From Haliclona indistincta (lineage: Eukaryota > Porifera > Demospongiae > Haplosclerida > Chalinidae), in contig OZ024790.1 of NCBI GenBank assembly GCA_964017065.1, positions 8,435,864 to 8,499,863 of the forward strand: 64,000 bases of DNA, given 5' to 3'. Shown in pieces: positions 22,294 to 34,092 of this stretch (positions are counted from its first letter, which is position 1; each line of letters begins with the position of its first letter). A program made the position numbers and the translations under genes. Under the pieces are notes generated by a model. The model saw only the letters and a program-made list of their open reading frames with translations. It was not told the DNA's origin and did not search any database.

Positions 22294-23250
22294 AGGGTTC
22301 CCACTGAAAAAATGAGACAGTCACAGATTCAGCGGGCTTGCGTCTCGGTGTGTAGAGTGGTTTGACCCGAACATGGAACGGACAAACAGAGAAGCGCCAA
22401 GTCCTTCCTTTTTGCAAGAAAAAATAAAAACAATAACTTGGCGGCGCTAGCCAAACGTAAGAAAATACTTTTTGTTCAAACTACATTCAGCACAAAAGCT
22501 TTGTTTTGTTGGTAAGGATGCACATGATCACGCTGTCAAGATTACCAAGATCTCCGACGTCGCAGCGACCTTTTTGCGTTGTTTCCAGGCCATACATTGA
22601 AAGAAGGCGGGGATCTGAGACGATGACGAAAATAGACTTAGGACTCCAGCGCTTTTGTACATTGTGCTGTAGCAACCCTCATGCAGAATTTACTTAGTTA
22701 GGTATCAATACATCTGCACAGCAAGTTTCATGAAGTTCATACACTTCCTTCCGTCTGGCTCAGAAAACCAAAAATGAAACAGAAATATTTTGAGCCAGAT
22801 GAAAGGAAATGTATGAACTTCATGAAACTTGCTGTGCAGATGTATTGATACCTAACTAAGTAAATTCTGCATGAGGGTTGCTACAGCACAATGTACAAAA
22901 GCGCTGGAGTCCTAAGTCTATTTTCGTCATCGTCTCAGATCCCCGCCTTCTTTCAATGTATGGCCTGGAAACAACGCAAAAAGGTCGCTGCGACGTCGGT
23001 AATCTTGACAGCGTGATCATGTGCATCCTTACCAACAAAACTAAGCTTTTGTGCTGAATGTAGTTTGAACAAAAAGTATTTTTTTACGTTTGGCTAGCGC
23101 CGCCAAGTTATTGTTTTTATTTTTTCTTGCAAAAAGGAAGGACTTGGCGCTTCTCTGTTTGTCCGTTCCATGTTCGGGTCAAACCACTCTACACACCGAG
23201 ACGCAAGCCCGCTGAATCTGTGACTGTCTAATTTTTTCAGTGGTAACCCT
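22294..23250. mobile_element. 957-bp near-perfect inverted repeat (fold-back MITE)
   Basis: Arms of roughly 450 bp mirror each other about a centre near 22772, with ends AGGGTTCCCACTG and CAGTGGTAACCCT. Only a handful of arm mismatches are visible. The overlapping antisense open frames at 22487-22697 and 22856-23038 are mirror images of each other and not genes. Confidence 0.9.
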
Positions 23251-23662
23251 AATTTTACAGAAAGTGGTGGAAATCACTGTAAACGCATCAAATCAAGGGT
23301 CTGGTGGCATAGCCCCCCAGATGCTGAAGGGTATAATGCATGTAGAAGTACTTCCATAGCAGGCAGTTTTAGCATAACTTACTGATGTTACTGTGTGTTT
23401 TTGCTATAATACTCCATTATAGTAAGTATCAATTATCAGGAAAAGCAACCAATAACCGTACCAACCATCCATTGTTAATGATTAATTATTATTTTTCCCT
23501 TTAAAAGGGATGTGCATGTGCACCCCTGTGCACCCCCTGGGTACGGGCCTGACTATACAAAGAAAACACACGAAAACGAACAGCTATAAGATAACATGCA
23601 ATGTGATCCCATCACTCATTATTCAATGTTCACATTTATTATCTATATGCAGCTAATTAAAT

Positions 23663-26600
23663 ATGTTGCAGAGTGGAGTGATTTTTCTTCTCATAATTTT
23701 CTCAATTATTGTGAGCTGTGCACAGTCTCAATGCAATATCAGTGAGCCTCATCAGTGTGCTGCTTTGTACAAGATCTTTCGCAATGCTCTCTTCACTAAC
23801 ACAAGGGTTGACAATCTTTTTCTCCTGCAATCAGTTTTCTATCCATCAACACGCGTAACTCGACCAGCACTGGTGAAAGTCACATATCAACTCAACATCT
23901 CTCCTTCTTATAAGGAGCTACAGTTGGATTCATGTCTAAATGATAAGCAATCTATGTGCTTCAGAAATGGAAAGTACACCCTTGGATGGACCAGTCGAGA
24001 AATATACAGGATCTTTCATCCTGAAATCATTAATCAGCTACGTTTTCAGCTACCATTCTGGTTACTACAGATATCAGAAAATAGCCCTCTCTTGGGCAAT
24101 GATTATGATGTTGACGCACTTTTGTGGGATGGTACAAAGACGTTACCTTTACTTGATTTGTCACTGGACGTAGATTTATCTAACTATGAGTTTGGTTGCC
24201 ATCCAACAAAGCAGCTAATAGAGCAAGCTCTAGGAGAACTAAACTTGTGGGTGAGTTATACAGTACTAACCTATAATAGTTGTTGTTTTTTGCCCACAAA
24301 AAATTCTCACTCTAAGGTATAATATTATGGCACATGGCAGGAGCACACGAACAGAAGGAGCATGCAATCAAAGTGCCATCAGATTATAATTAATGACATA
24401 CTTCCATTGTACGAATAAATATTTTGCGTCGCAGCAGCGAGCAATGGTGAGTTGCATGCTGTTCTCAGTGCTTTCATTAAATTGCAAGGTCTTACTTTGT
24501 TTTTGCAGTATAGGCTAGATACCAACAAAGCGTTGGTAGCATTCTTAGATGTTACGTGCAAATATTTTAGCTACCAGCTTTATCACGTGCACAAGAATGT
24601 ACATCATGCATACATAATGAAGCACAGAAACTTTCAGATAAGGAAGTTCTAAGCCGGTGTAACGGAGATATGTGTTCCCCCTGATTTTGTATTCCCCGAA
24701 CAAATATCTCCAGCCACGCCTCTGGGGATATGGGGATATGTGTTCCCCTGATCATGGCTTATGAATCACCGGAGGCCTACACATGGATATGTTTTCCCCT
24801 TGCGAGCGGCTAGCCAGAGTTCACATTGAGTACAATGGCAGTGGTTCATTGCCAGTTCAATTTTGTTCTTCTTGCCGGTTTGTACGGCTACAACTGGAAC
24901 AACTCTATCGGAATAGGAAACACTGAGAATACATGTATCAAGTTTTGAAGCACTGATACGTAGCTTTTCGCTGAGCGACATGCTCGTATGCAACCTATAG
25001 CTGGATACTGGATAATTTTGCAACGTGCAATGGAAAGTACTTTATTACTAGTCGAATGCAAAGGTAAGTACCATGCATTTGTCAATTGTTATTTTGACAT
25101 GACGTCCAGATGATGCAGTTAACATAAGTACAACCGAATTTATAACATCAATTATAATGAACTCTAGCAGCTTTGCTTCCTCACTTTCGGTACTCGCCAC
25201 CTTAATATTAAAGAAAATTAAAAAGATTTCTATCGAAATCAAAAGGATGTAGGGTTGTGAAATCTACCACTGGTCCACAATGTAAACTAACAAGGAACAA
25301 GCATGGAATGGTAACACGATTGACTTGCTAACAGACCATAGATCCCTACATCAGTGGCTGCTGTGGTTGGTTATAGCTAGTTCAGCTAGTTGCTGTTGAC
25401 TGACACCTAATGTGCATTCAGCTTGTGACAAAATATTGGTCTTATGTACAGCCACTGATGTAGGGATCTATGGTCTGTTAGCAAGTCAATCGTGTTACCA
25501 TTCCATGCTTGTTCCTTGTTAGTTTACATTGTGGACCAGTGGTAGATTTCACAACCCTACATCCTTTTGATTTCGATAGAAATCTTTTTAATTTTCTTGT
25601 TTGTGTCCTTTTTTCTTTTTCAGCGAAGTGCAGTTCAATATCATGCACGTACTGAGCTGTCTTTGTTTCCACCAATGGTTTAGTTTTCCTGTTGTTGGTG
25701 GCTTTTCTTTATTATTAATAATTTTAAACTTGTAGCTAATAATAATTGTTATGCTGTACATATCAGCTGGCCTACACATGCATGCATGCATGCAGTGGAT
25801 ACGAGCCCCGCCCACAATTGTTTGTAGACATGTACGGCGGTTGTAATTATCTGGCAAGCGCAGAATGGTGATCCTATACGAGCTTACCGTTCTTCGAAGA
25901 CTCCAGACAAATACATGTACATGTATGTGTTCTCCGTGATCCATAAGGCGCGCGGCGATACTCAAGCTAGTGCTTGGTCACGTGCGCTAACCACTGCTTG
26001 GTCACGTGCGTATTGCGCAATCACATCAATGGCGTCTAACACTTAGCTGACAATGGATCACGATCGAGAAATCGCGGAATTTATATCGACGTTTCGCTAA
26101 AAACTAAGTTCAAAAGGCACCTGCCAGGAGAATTTCATGACTGTTCATGGGTGTTTTGGTCTCGGCATTGCTCGCGTAAAGGCGCTAGGCGCGCTGAAGA
26201 AAGAAAGAAAGAAGAAAGAAGAAAACGAAGATGACGAAACACGATTTTCACCGTTTCCAGGTTCGTCACTTTAGTAACAACTTCGAGCAATCTCCTGCTA
26301 CTGTAAGATGGGGCAACGCCAGAGAGCAGATTTAAGTGTCTTTTGACGTATACAATTCATGACCAGGCGAAATATCAGCGTTTGAACGCTAATACATTGT
26401 ATGTAGCCGCCATCTTGTTTTCTCGTTCAACCCTACATAGGGAGGCACTACCGTGCCTCCCTATGTAGCTTAGATATACATTGTAATTCCTTTACTTTTA
26501 TATCTCTAATATTGTAGCTAAGGGCGTTTGCTAAAGTTTCACAAAGAGAAAGCATACATGAATCAACCAGTTATTATGGCTATACATATGCTATTGCTGA

Positions 26601-27573
26601 TGATAAAGGAATTACTCTACATTGTGCTGCAGTTGAAAGCTATGCCAATCACACTTTAAGTGACAGTGACATTATGCCAAATGCTCAAAGATATGGCAGA
26701 GGAATTTTTATTTTTACATACACAACCGGTTTTGCTCTTACCGTCGTGTTGATTCCACTTTTACTACCGCTACTGTTTAAAATAATTGAAGATCTACTCT
26801 CCAATGAAGAGAGGCTCGGAATTTACTACAACTATAAAATTCTTGCTGGTGCTACTACTGTATGTTTAGTATACACATTTGCATCAGTCTTCATAGCTTT
26901 TTATCAGTTGACAAAGTATGGAGACAAATTTAATGAGTTTGATGGTATCAAGACTGGGTTTTTGCTTTCTCTCCTAATTTGGCTATTTATACTCACAGTG
27001 GTCTATACTTTCTACTTTAAATTTGATGCAAGAAACGACAACAAACTCTACAATCGTATGTTAAAATTTGCAGGATTTTTTGCTGTGTTTAGTCTATCTG
27101 CCTTCACTGGCCTATTGATGCTCAGCTTTGCCCCGACAATTCTGCTTCTCTTTGCCTATCCTCTGGATACATCAGCTTTGCTTGCCCTTCATTCTGCCTT
27201 GTTTTACAGTACTACGATTATGCTTGCTGTATTTTTCCACAGTATACACGAATGGATAGTAAATCATGACTCTATTACACATGACATTATCAGCCGCTTA
27301 TTTGGCAACTCTACTTATGCTAATTGGGGAAAATGCATAATTTTTTGTGGAACACTCTTTCATGTTTTGACCGGAATGATGTTGGTAGCATTGCTGCCTT
27401 TAACTTACGTCTGCTTAATTCTTCTTTACCAGTTCGTGGTAGCAAGAAGTGGTACCCATTTAGCTGACAGCAATGTGGCTACATATGTTCCCTCCATTAC
27501 TATTGCTGTGTTTGGATTTGTAATCAAGAAAGGAGCTTTTGATGTACCGCGACATAAGAAAATGGAGCAGTAG
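23663..27573 (+). CDS. Signal-peptide multipass membrane protein, two exons
   Basis: Exon 1 (23663-24250, 196 codons) joins exon 2 (26518-27573) in phase 0 through GTGAGT and a TAG acceptor, giving 547 residues. It has a clear signal peptide (VIFLLIIFSIIVSCAQSQC), then about 270 extracellular residues with paired cysteines (CNISEPHQC) and DVDLSNYEFGCHP. About seven hydrophobic helices follow, from GIFIFTYTTGFALTVV onward. A Cys-containing ectodomain before several helices is the plan of a ligand-gated or GPCR-like receptor, but I recognise neither family with certainty; a divergent pentameric ligand-gated channel can be considered because of the ectodomain size. The 2.27-kb intron contains composite element C2. 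The frame ends at a TAG; in the same frame 52 more codons run on to a TGA at 27732. Confidence 0.7.
25212..26463. mobile_element. Composite fold-back element, copy C2 (reversed)
   Basis: Same unit as C1 but inverted: the palindrome comes first (25212-25598), the small GGGAGGCAC hairpin last (26440-26461). It sits in the intron of the 23663-27573 gene. Its arms read GGTCCACAATG/CATTGTGGACC where C1 has GGTCAACAATG/CATTGTTGACC, so both arms changed together. Confidence 0.85.
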
Positions 27574-27732
27574 AAGGCGAAAGATGAGAAAATGATTTCA
27601 GATTTAGCCGAGAAAATCTGGGGCGTCTATTCTAAAAAATTTCCACATAAGAAGATGGAGCAGCAGAAAGAGAAGGATGAGAAAATGATTTCAGATTTAG
27701 CCGAGAAAATCTGGAAAGTAAAATTTCACTGA
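27556..27732 (+). repeat. Tandem repeat straddling the stop codon
   Basis: Two copies of a unit of about 93 bp encode CATAAGAARATGGAGCAG and then DEKMISDLAEKIW. In copy 1 the codon after CAG is TAG; in copy 2 it is CAG. The frame stays open from the TAG to TGA at 27730-27732. Confidence 0.85.
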
Positions 27733-28905
27733 GAGTAGATTGATTTTATACATCACTAATGCACATTGTCTATTGTGTTTAGTTCATTAGTTACTAAATT
27801 ATTAGTAAAGCTATAACTTTTAATTATACAGCTAAAGTTAATTATTAATAATTTATTATTATTTATAGCTGCACAACTTACTGATCAAAAAACTGAATGC
27901 CAAATACCAACATCCCATTATCATACCTTAGACCATAGTGTGTATCAATCCAGTAATTTGATTGGCTGAATCCAGGTCTACAAATGCGCATGCTATAGAC
28001 ACAAACAAGTACTGTAGATCTTGAACTATAAAAAATACACGATCTTCGAAAGTAACATTACTAGCTGTGATTTTTGATCACACACCAGCTGACCCACAGA
28101 CTGATGTGTCCAAATACTTAACCCTCATCTGGTGTTCAATGGCTGCCCAATTAAGTGTCCAATGCCCAGAATAAAATTTGATGTGATATTTAAAACACCA
28201 TTAAGGCGTGAAAATTTTTTTTCAGAAGGCTCACCATCATTAGGGACGCACAATAGTGCGTTCCTATAATAATAACTAACAAAACATGATGAATAATAAA
28301 CTAATGAAAGATTTCACGAAACCCTCGGCGTGTTGCACATTGTAGAGTTAGCTCCTTAGTTATTGTTTGCAGAAGGAGCTATGCAGCTAAAGCCAACCTG
28401 CTTGCTATTGAAACTGCACTGCTAACCAGAAGACAGCAAAGTGCTGACCTCGTGCTAACCACAAGGACAAGGTGTGTCAAGTGGGCGTGACCGTGAACAC
28501 TGAGTAGGTAGCCATTGCTCTTGGCTTTGATAGGCTTTTTCTTGAGATGTCTACGCACCCCCAGAGCTGTCCTGCAGTTTAGATGGAATCTACAAGTACC
28601 TAGGTAGTCAACTATGGGCGCTTTTGTCGTCAGAGAGGTCAAAGACGGCCGTCAAGGTGAGCCAGCCATAACTCGAGAACGAAAGCACTTTAGCAAAATC
28701 CACGAGTCAACTTGCAAGCCATTGTCGAGCTTGTCATGCTCATAACCTCACCAGCGCGTAGAAGTAATCGCTGATCTCTGCAGCTCGATGGACAGAACGA
28801 ACGAATGACAAACCAAGTACCGTAACCCTCGCGCATGCGCCGAGGGTTAATAATACTTTCTCTGCATGAACATGCATGTGACTATATTTAACAATTCAGT
28901 CAGTA
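27733..28905. other. Intergenic; one small hairpin
   Basis: No supported gene. At 28241-28266 there is a hairpin TAGGGACGCAC-aata-GTGCGTTCCTA, similar in form to the small hairpin of the composite elements. An 87-codon minus-strand frame at 28379-28642 has no splice or domain support. From about 28850 the sequence matches the 3' flank of receptors R2 and R3. Confidence 0.5.
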
Positions 28906-29400
28906 TCACATTGTAGTGACTTGTTCGTATTCATCATCAGCAACAGCACTGGACTGTGTGGGTAGTGTGTGAGTGCCATAAGCTGCACAATCTGTCATCT
29001 TGATATCATCACTGCATGTTCTGCAACAAAATAATACAAACAGAACTCAAATGATAAATTCTCTTACTGTGTTGTCTGTTGTGGTTGATCATATACTATA
29101 TCAATGGGTTTCACTGACACAGGTGTTGAACTACTGAAATACAACCGATAGATATGGACACCATTATAAAACCAAGCAGAATATAGCGATGTAGAGAATT
29201 TTTTCACAAGACTCTGCACTAATGTACATTTTAATTCACCTTATCTGTCCTGGTATATCGTATAATATTGCATCATCTTTTTCTTCACTTTTCATGGGTA
29301 ATGGTGACCTGCTATAATTAAAAATTTGAATCAGATGTGTTATTGCTTCATCTAGTATAAATGCTGATGCACCTTTTTGGTGTGAACGTTTGTCGTCGTC
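28906..29400 (-). pseudogene. R1 residual transmembrane/tail exons, out of frame
   Basis: Three tail exons equivalent to those of R2 and R3 remain intact as sequence: 29247-29318 with KDDAILYDIP, about 29085-29150 with IDIVYDQP, and 28906-29020 with DDEYEQVTTM then stop. Half of the transmembrane exon (about 29376-29450) also remains. Because of the upstream deletion the Ig frame enters them in the wrong phase and stops at 29352, so they cannot be read from the R1 start unless alternative splicing restores the phase. Confidence 0.75.
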
Positions 29401-32400
29401 TTTTCAGTAGCAAAATGTACAGAGTAGTCATGACATTCCCAATCAGAGATGATCAGAAGATCAGAAGTATTGGTAGGATTGAATGTGAGAGTGACAGTAT
29501 TGTTAGTCCTCACAGGTGGTACACTAATGGTGTTCAGAGCTGTATCACCACCTGCACTAACAGCTTGCTTGGTCCACACAATGCCTGGTTGGACTATCAA
29601 TCCTTGTACCACTCCCACTATACATGTGAGAGTGATGGAAGAGCCAGGAGACATGGTACCACTGGAGGTGATGATCATAGTGGGAGGAGAAAGAGCTAGA
29701 TTGGAGAAGAGTAGGACACTATAATTAACAATGGTAATCATGCATAAGTGCTCACGTTGTACAGTAATATCAACAGAGCTATTAGCAGCAGTAGGTATGA
29801 TGATGCTGTCAGTAGGATCTGAGTTGACACTGACAAGACAAGCAAACATTGTAGTGTCTACATCACTGTCCAGTGGACTGATGGAGAGAGTGGAGGTGAA
29901 GGTAGACTGGTTACCAGACTGGGTGGTACCAGAGATGCTAGTGATCCTTGGAGACGATGATAGAAGCATTCCCATTGGAGTACCCCAGGTGAAGTTCACC
30001 ATCACATTGATGTCAACCACATTAGTGAGAGTGATGGTGCAGATGAGGTCACGAGCTGTACCAGCTACCATGGTTATGTTTGGGTTGACAGGTTCGACTA
30101 CCACTGTAGGAGGAGGGACTAGAGGAAGAGAGAGCAGCTGTGAACAAAAGATACTGTCGTTACATAATTCTACAGTAGCTAGTCACACTGATGGACGTCG
30201 ACAAGTTTAACTCACAATTGACTAACATATTGTAGTCTTCACTACCAGCAAAGCTATAGACAGTGGATATATTGAGGGTTACCATACATCGATACTGTCC
30301 TCTGTGACTGAATGTGAGTGGAGAGAATGAGATGGTGAAAGTGGTGGTAGTAGGTGTGGTCTCCTGTGTAACTATTGGAAATTCTGTACTACCACCAGTG
30401 ACTTTTATCCAAGTGACATTAGGCCGTGGTGTTAGGTCTGAAGCCATAGTAACAGTGCATACAAGAGAGAAGGTTTGACCAGCTTCAGTACAGCCATTAG
30501 TAGTCACACTAACTATTGGATCAGGAAGAGCTGAGGGAAAGGGACAAAATGATAACGCACGTACAGTACTGTTATTCTGTACCTGTGACATTGAGGTTAG
30601 TGGTTGCATTATTTGATGACGGTAGTATCAGTGGTTGGTTATTATTCTGTACTACAGTTATATTACACTGGTAGTCTCCAGTATCCATATCATCTGCAGG
30701 ATCAAACATCAGTACACTAGTGTATGGTGCTGACTGTAACATGTCCACTATTGTGATACGATCATTGGAGCTGCTACTGGTCAGCTGTTCTCCATTAGGT
30801 GCAATCCACATACTGGACACAGTGATGTTAGTGTTGACAATGGTAGTGTCTATCGTTGCAGTACAGGTCAGGTTGACAGGAGTGCCCTCATACAGTGTGG
30901 TGGTGTTAGAGGGACTAGTGATGGTGAGAGTGACCTGGGGAGGAGGGACTGACACAAAACAACACATGCATGTAACCAAAGTGAAACAATGGAACACACT
31001 TTGTATTTGTAGTAAACCATTGCCGATACCGCCAACTAATCCACTTGATAAAAAAGCAGAACCACCACATGTGTACATTCCAACATCATCAGTCATTCCA
31101 GGATTGAACATACGTAATCTGGTACGTACTGGTCCAGTTTGCAATATTTCTCCAGACATTCCTCCTGGAGCAGAGGTATATACCAAACCTACTGAAACTG
31201 TCACTGCCAGTCTCTCTATTACTCCATCCAGTCTGCAGAAAATGTTAAAATTGTCACCAGCAGTAGGAACACCAGGAATAGTGACACGAGGAGTGAAGAC
31301 AGCATTATTGAGAGCTATAATAACAATAAACATTTACAAGTATCATTATATTAGTTACAGTTATTAGTCATTTAGTTGTGGTACTGACCTACTACAGTCA
31401 GTAGTATGCTCTCACTAGCATTGTTGTGTAGTACATACTGTTGTCCTGATGATGGTAGCACTGTAGCCATGCAGGTGATGGTCCTGCCATTATCACGCAT
31501 CATATTGAACCGATTGATACGTAGAGTGTCACCAGTGATATTGTAGTCAGCTCCAGTGGTGAGTAGTGATGGTCCCAGCCATTGATACATGATAGTAGTG
31601 GGTGTGTCCACATACTCACTGATAGTTACATTACACTGGAAGTCACTAAATGTGTCCACATACAGTGTATCATTAGGTATGATGGTCACTGTGACACTGA
31701 TGATGGTGACTGCAAAGAAATGAGTTGAGTGGACAGTATCTAGCTGACATGCTATATCGTGTTTTACTCACTGGTTACATTAAGATCAATCTCAACAGTG
31801 ACATTAGTAGGCATTCCATTAATCATCACAGTCCCAATACACTGATACTGTCCACCATCAGATGTATGTAGTGGACTAATAGTGAGTGTTGAGTTACTTG
31901 ATGTACTGATCACTGTCACTCTGCTATCACTAGTGTTGACTGGACTACCATTCCTCATCCACACAAAGAAGGATGCTAGTACAGTAGAGGGTACCACAGA
32001 GCCTGATATTGATTGGGTGGTCCCAGCAATGAAAGTACTGTCTACTGATATACTGACACTGGGTACTGCAGTTGAGAATTGAATTTGAAGTACTGTTCAA
32101 ACAGTTTGTGTAAACCATGCATAACTTGTACTAGTTTGTGTATTAATGACTATGTACAATGAAAGTGTATTTTAAATAAAACCAGGATGTTTACAATAAC
32201 ACTATAAAATCAAAATTCCTGCAAACCATAGCAAACACTCACCAGGTGGAACAACAGCCACATTACTGCGAGCACTGGGTAATGTATTGGTACCACCAAA
32301 TGACACTACAAAGATGGAGATTTCATTCGTTGCAGTTTCACCAGTGATATTGAGCATAGTGTTAGTAGTGATCCCTGCACTGAGTATATCACCACCATCA

Positions 32401-33617
32401 ACCTGATAGAACACCTCATAGCCATCTGGTACTGGAGATGGAGCAACCCATGACACAGTAACTTCAGTATCAGAGCTCCTACTAGCAGTAACATTAGTAG
32501 GTGTGCCTGAAACTGCACGAAAAGAACTATTATGCAAAGTTCATGGGTCAGGTTACTTACCAGTGATCATTGCAGTAGATGAGTTTGATGTTCCAAGAGT
32601 CACAACTTGTGTTGGCATATTATCATTTCTACCCATTACAGTCACAGTGCACTCATACTCTCCTGCCTCTCTCTCCCTCACAGTCACTGTCACTCTGGTC
32701 ACATCAGGCATGTCTGGCTCTGACACATTGACAGAGTCAACATCACCATTCTGCACATACTGTGATTGAAGAACCTCTTGAGAAACAGTGTACAGTGATG
32801 TATCTATGGCTGTATTGTCTCTTGTACATGCCACCATGGTGGGTGGTCCATTGGAGGAGTTGAATGAGAGAGTAAATACAGGTGGGTCAGCATCTCGTGA
32901 GGATTTAAGGGCAAACTGCATGTTTGTATCAACATTAGGACCATCTACATGTATACATAATTAAGTAGTATTCTGGGTTTAAGATACTGCTAATAATAAC
33001 TAACTTTAAATGTTTGTTATTGTAACAGTATTGTGTACTCACCATAGTTGTCATATATATCTCCAGCATACACACCTGCTGTCAGTGTGTGAGTGATGTT
33101 CATCTCATCACGGATGATACACTGCACTAGTCCAGTTCGATTGGTACCTCCTAGTCCAGTATCTCTCACCAGCCCCACCTGACCATTACAGGTCACCATC
33201 TGGTATGGCTCATCATCAGGTGAATCAATGTCCATTGAAGAGACTGCAGTGGATCCAGGAGGTTGGAACCACATGCCATTATTGCTATCAGTATTGGCAC
33301 TCTGACACCACAAGGCTAGAGTAGGACTCATGCTTTGATTGAGGCTTCTTGCTTCTATTTGACTAGCACGCAGCATCAAGTAGTCTGGTATAGGCTCCGA
33401 GGCCTCTTGAAAATACAATCTCACTCCTAAAAACGAAGACTAATGAATTATTTTACTACAAACATGTTTAACCTTGAGTTGGTAGGTCAGTGTTGGGTAT
33501 TACTGGTCCTGCAGTGATCATACCAGGAGTGCAATCTTGTCCTAAAGAACTGCTCTCCATCATCATGAGCATTATGATGACTAGCATAATCGATGAGATT
33601 TTGCTTAGCGCAGTCAT
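29352..33617 (-). CDS. Ig/FN3 receptor R1, truncated; soluble product or pseudogene
   Basis: Start at 33617 gives a signal peptide (IMLVIIMLMMMESSSLGQ). Domain exons follow: Ig-like 33041-33427, Ig 32560-32940, FN3 32240-32515, Ig 31770-32065, Ig 31390-31710, Ig 31015-31315, Ig 30590-30950, Ig 30215-30530, Ig 29750-30120, then a half Ig. The last Ig exon reads NPTNTSD and jumps to LLIISDWECHDY, the transmembrane exon in a wrong frame, ending VHQHLY. Compared with R2 it lacks half of Ig11, Ig12-13, the second FN3, Ig15-16 and half the transmembrane exon. The Ig at 31770 has lost its first disulphide cysteine (Gly at 32001-32003). If expressed, the protein would be secreted. Confidence 0.7.
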
Positions 33618-33658
33618 GCTGAACAGCTCTATAGCTAGAATGCTGCGCTATCTGTTTC

Positions 33659-33764
33659 GGTTTATAACATTGTTTATCAAACGTCACGTTCTTCGCAACC
33701 ACACGAAAAAATTACGTTTAAATTTCCCGCGTCATCTCTATTGGGTGTGGCTTGGCTCCACGTG
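33659..33764 (-). promoter_or_regulatory. R1 promoter block (E-box, CRE-like, FOX-like, TATA-like)
   Basis: Read on the minus strand: an E-box CACGTG at 33759-33764, a CCAAT box near 33750, then AACGTGACGTTTGATAAACAATG and a TTATAAAC-like element about 45 bp before the ATG. The same order is kept upstream of R2 and R3. Confidence 0.5.
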
Positions 33765-33824
33765 TACGTGTGGGTTTTGTGTGAGCTGTTACTTGCTGAA
33801 GAAGAGGTAGAGAGAAACGGTAGT

Positions 33825-33953
33825 ATGACAGTTGAAGATGTGGTACCAACGCGTGTCGGCTATTCTCTTGTCTTTTCTCTCTGGCTGGCACTGCTCATCA
33901 CTACTTCATGCATGACACAGCAGAGACCACAGACTGTGAGCTACTGTGGAGAG
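33825..33953 (+). pseudogene. Orphan head-to-head signal-peptide exon
   Basis: On the strand opposite R1, 43 codons (MTVEDVVPTR..., hydrophobic SLVFSLWLALLITTS, then QTVSYCGE) end at a GAG|gtaaat donor, the form of a first coding exon with a signal peptide. No continuation is seen downstream, where the 3' end of R2 lies. Copies occur at 41572-41694 (with a stop) and 14519 onward (degenerate). Confidence 0.5.
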
Positions 33954-34092
33954 GTAAATGATACCACCACTCACACACCATGCAGTACATCACATTTGTT
34001 TTACCTCTTACACGAATAATAAACAATGTATGCTAATAATACTTTCTCTGCTTGAACATGCATGTGGCTATTTTTTATGAAATCAGTCAGTA

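Noticed and set aside
28906..29020. Classical ITIM in the receptor tail
   Set aside because: The context is DEYEQV, with an acidic residue at -2; strict ITIMs need Ile, Val, Leu or Ser there, and YDIP has Pro at +3. YDxP is the better description.
33618..33702. Upstream start codon for the receptor signal peptide (MFINRNRKRS form in R2 and R3)
   Set aside because: In R1 the equivalent stretch has a stop and a deletion, so the downstream MTAL start is the conserved one.
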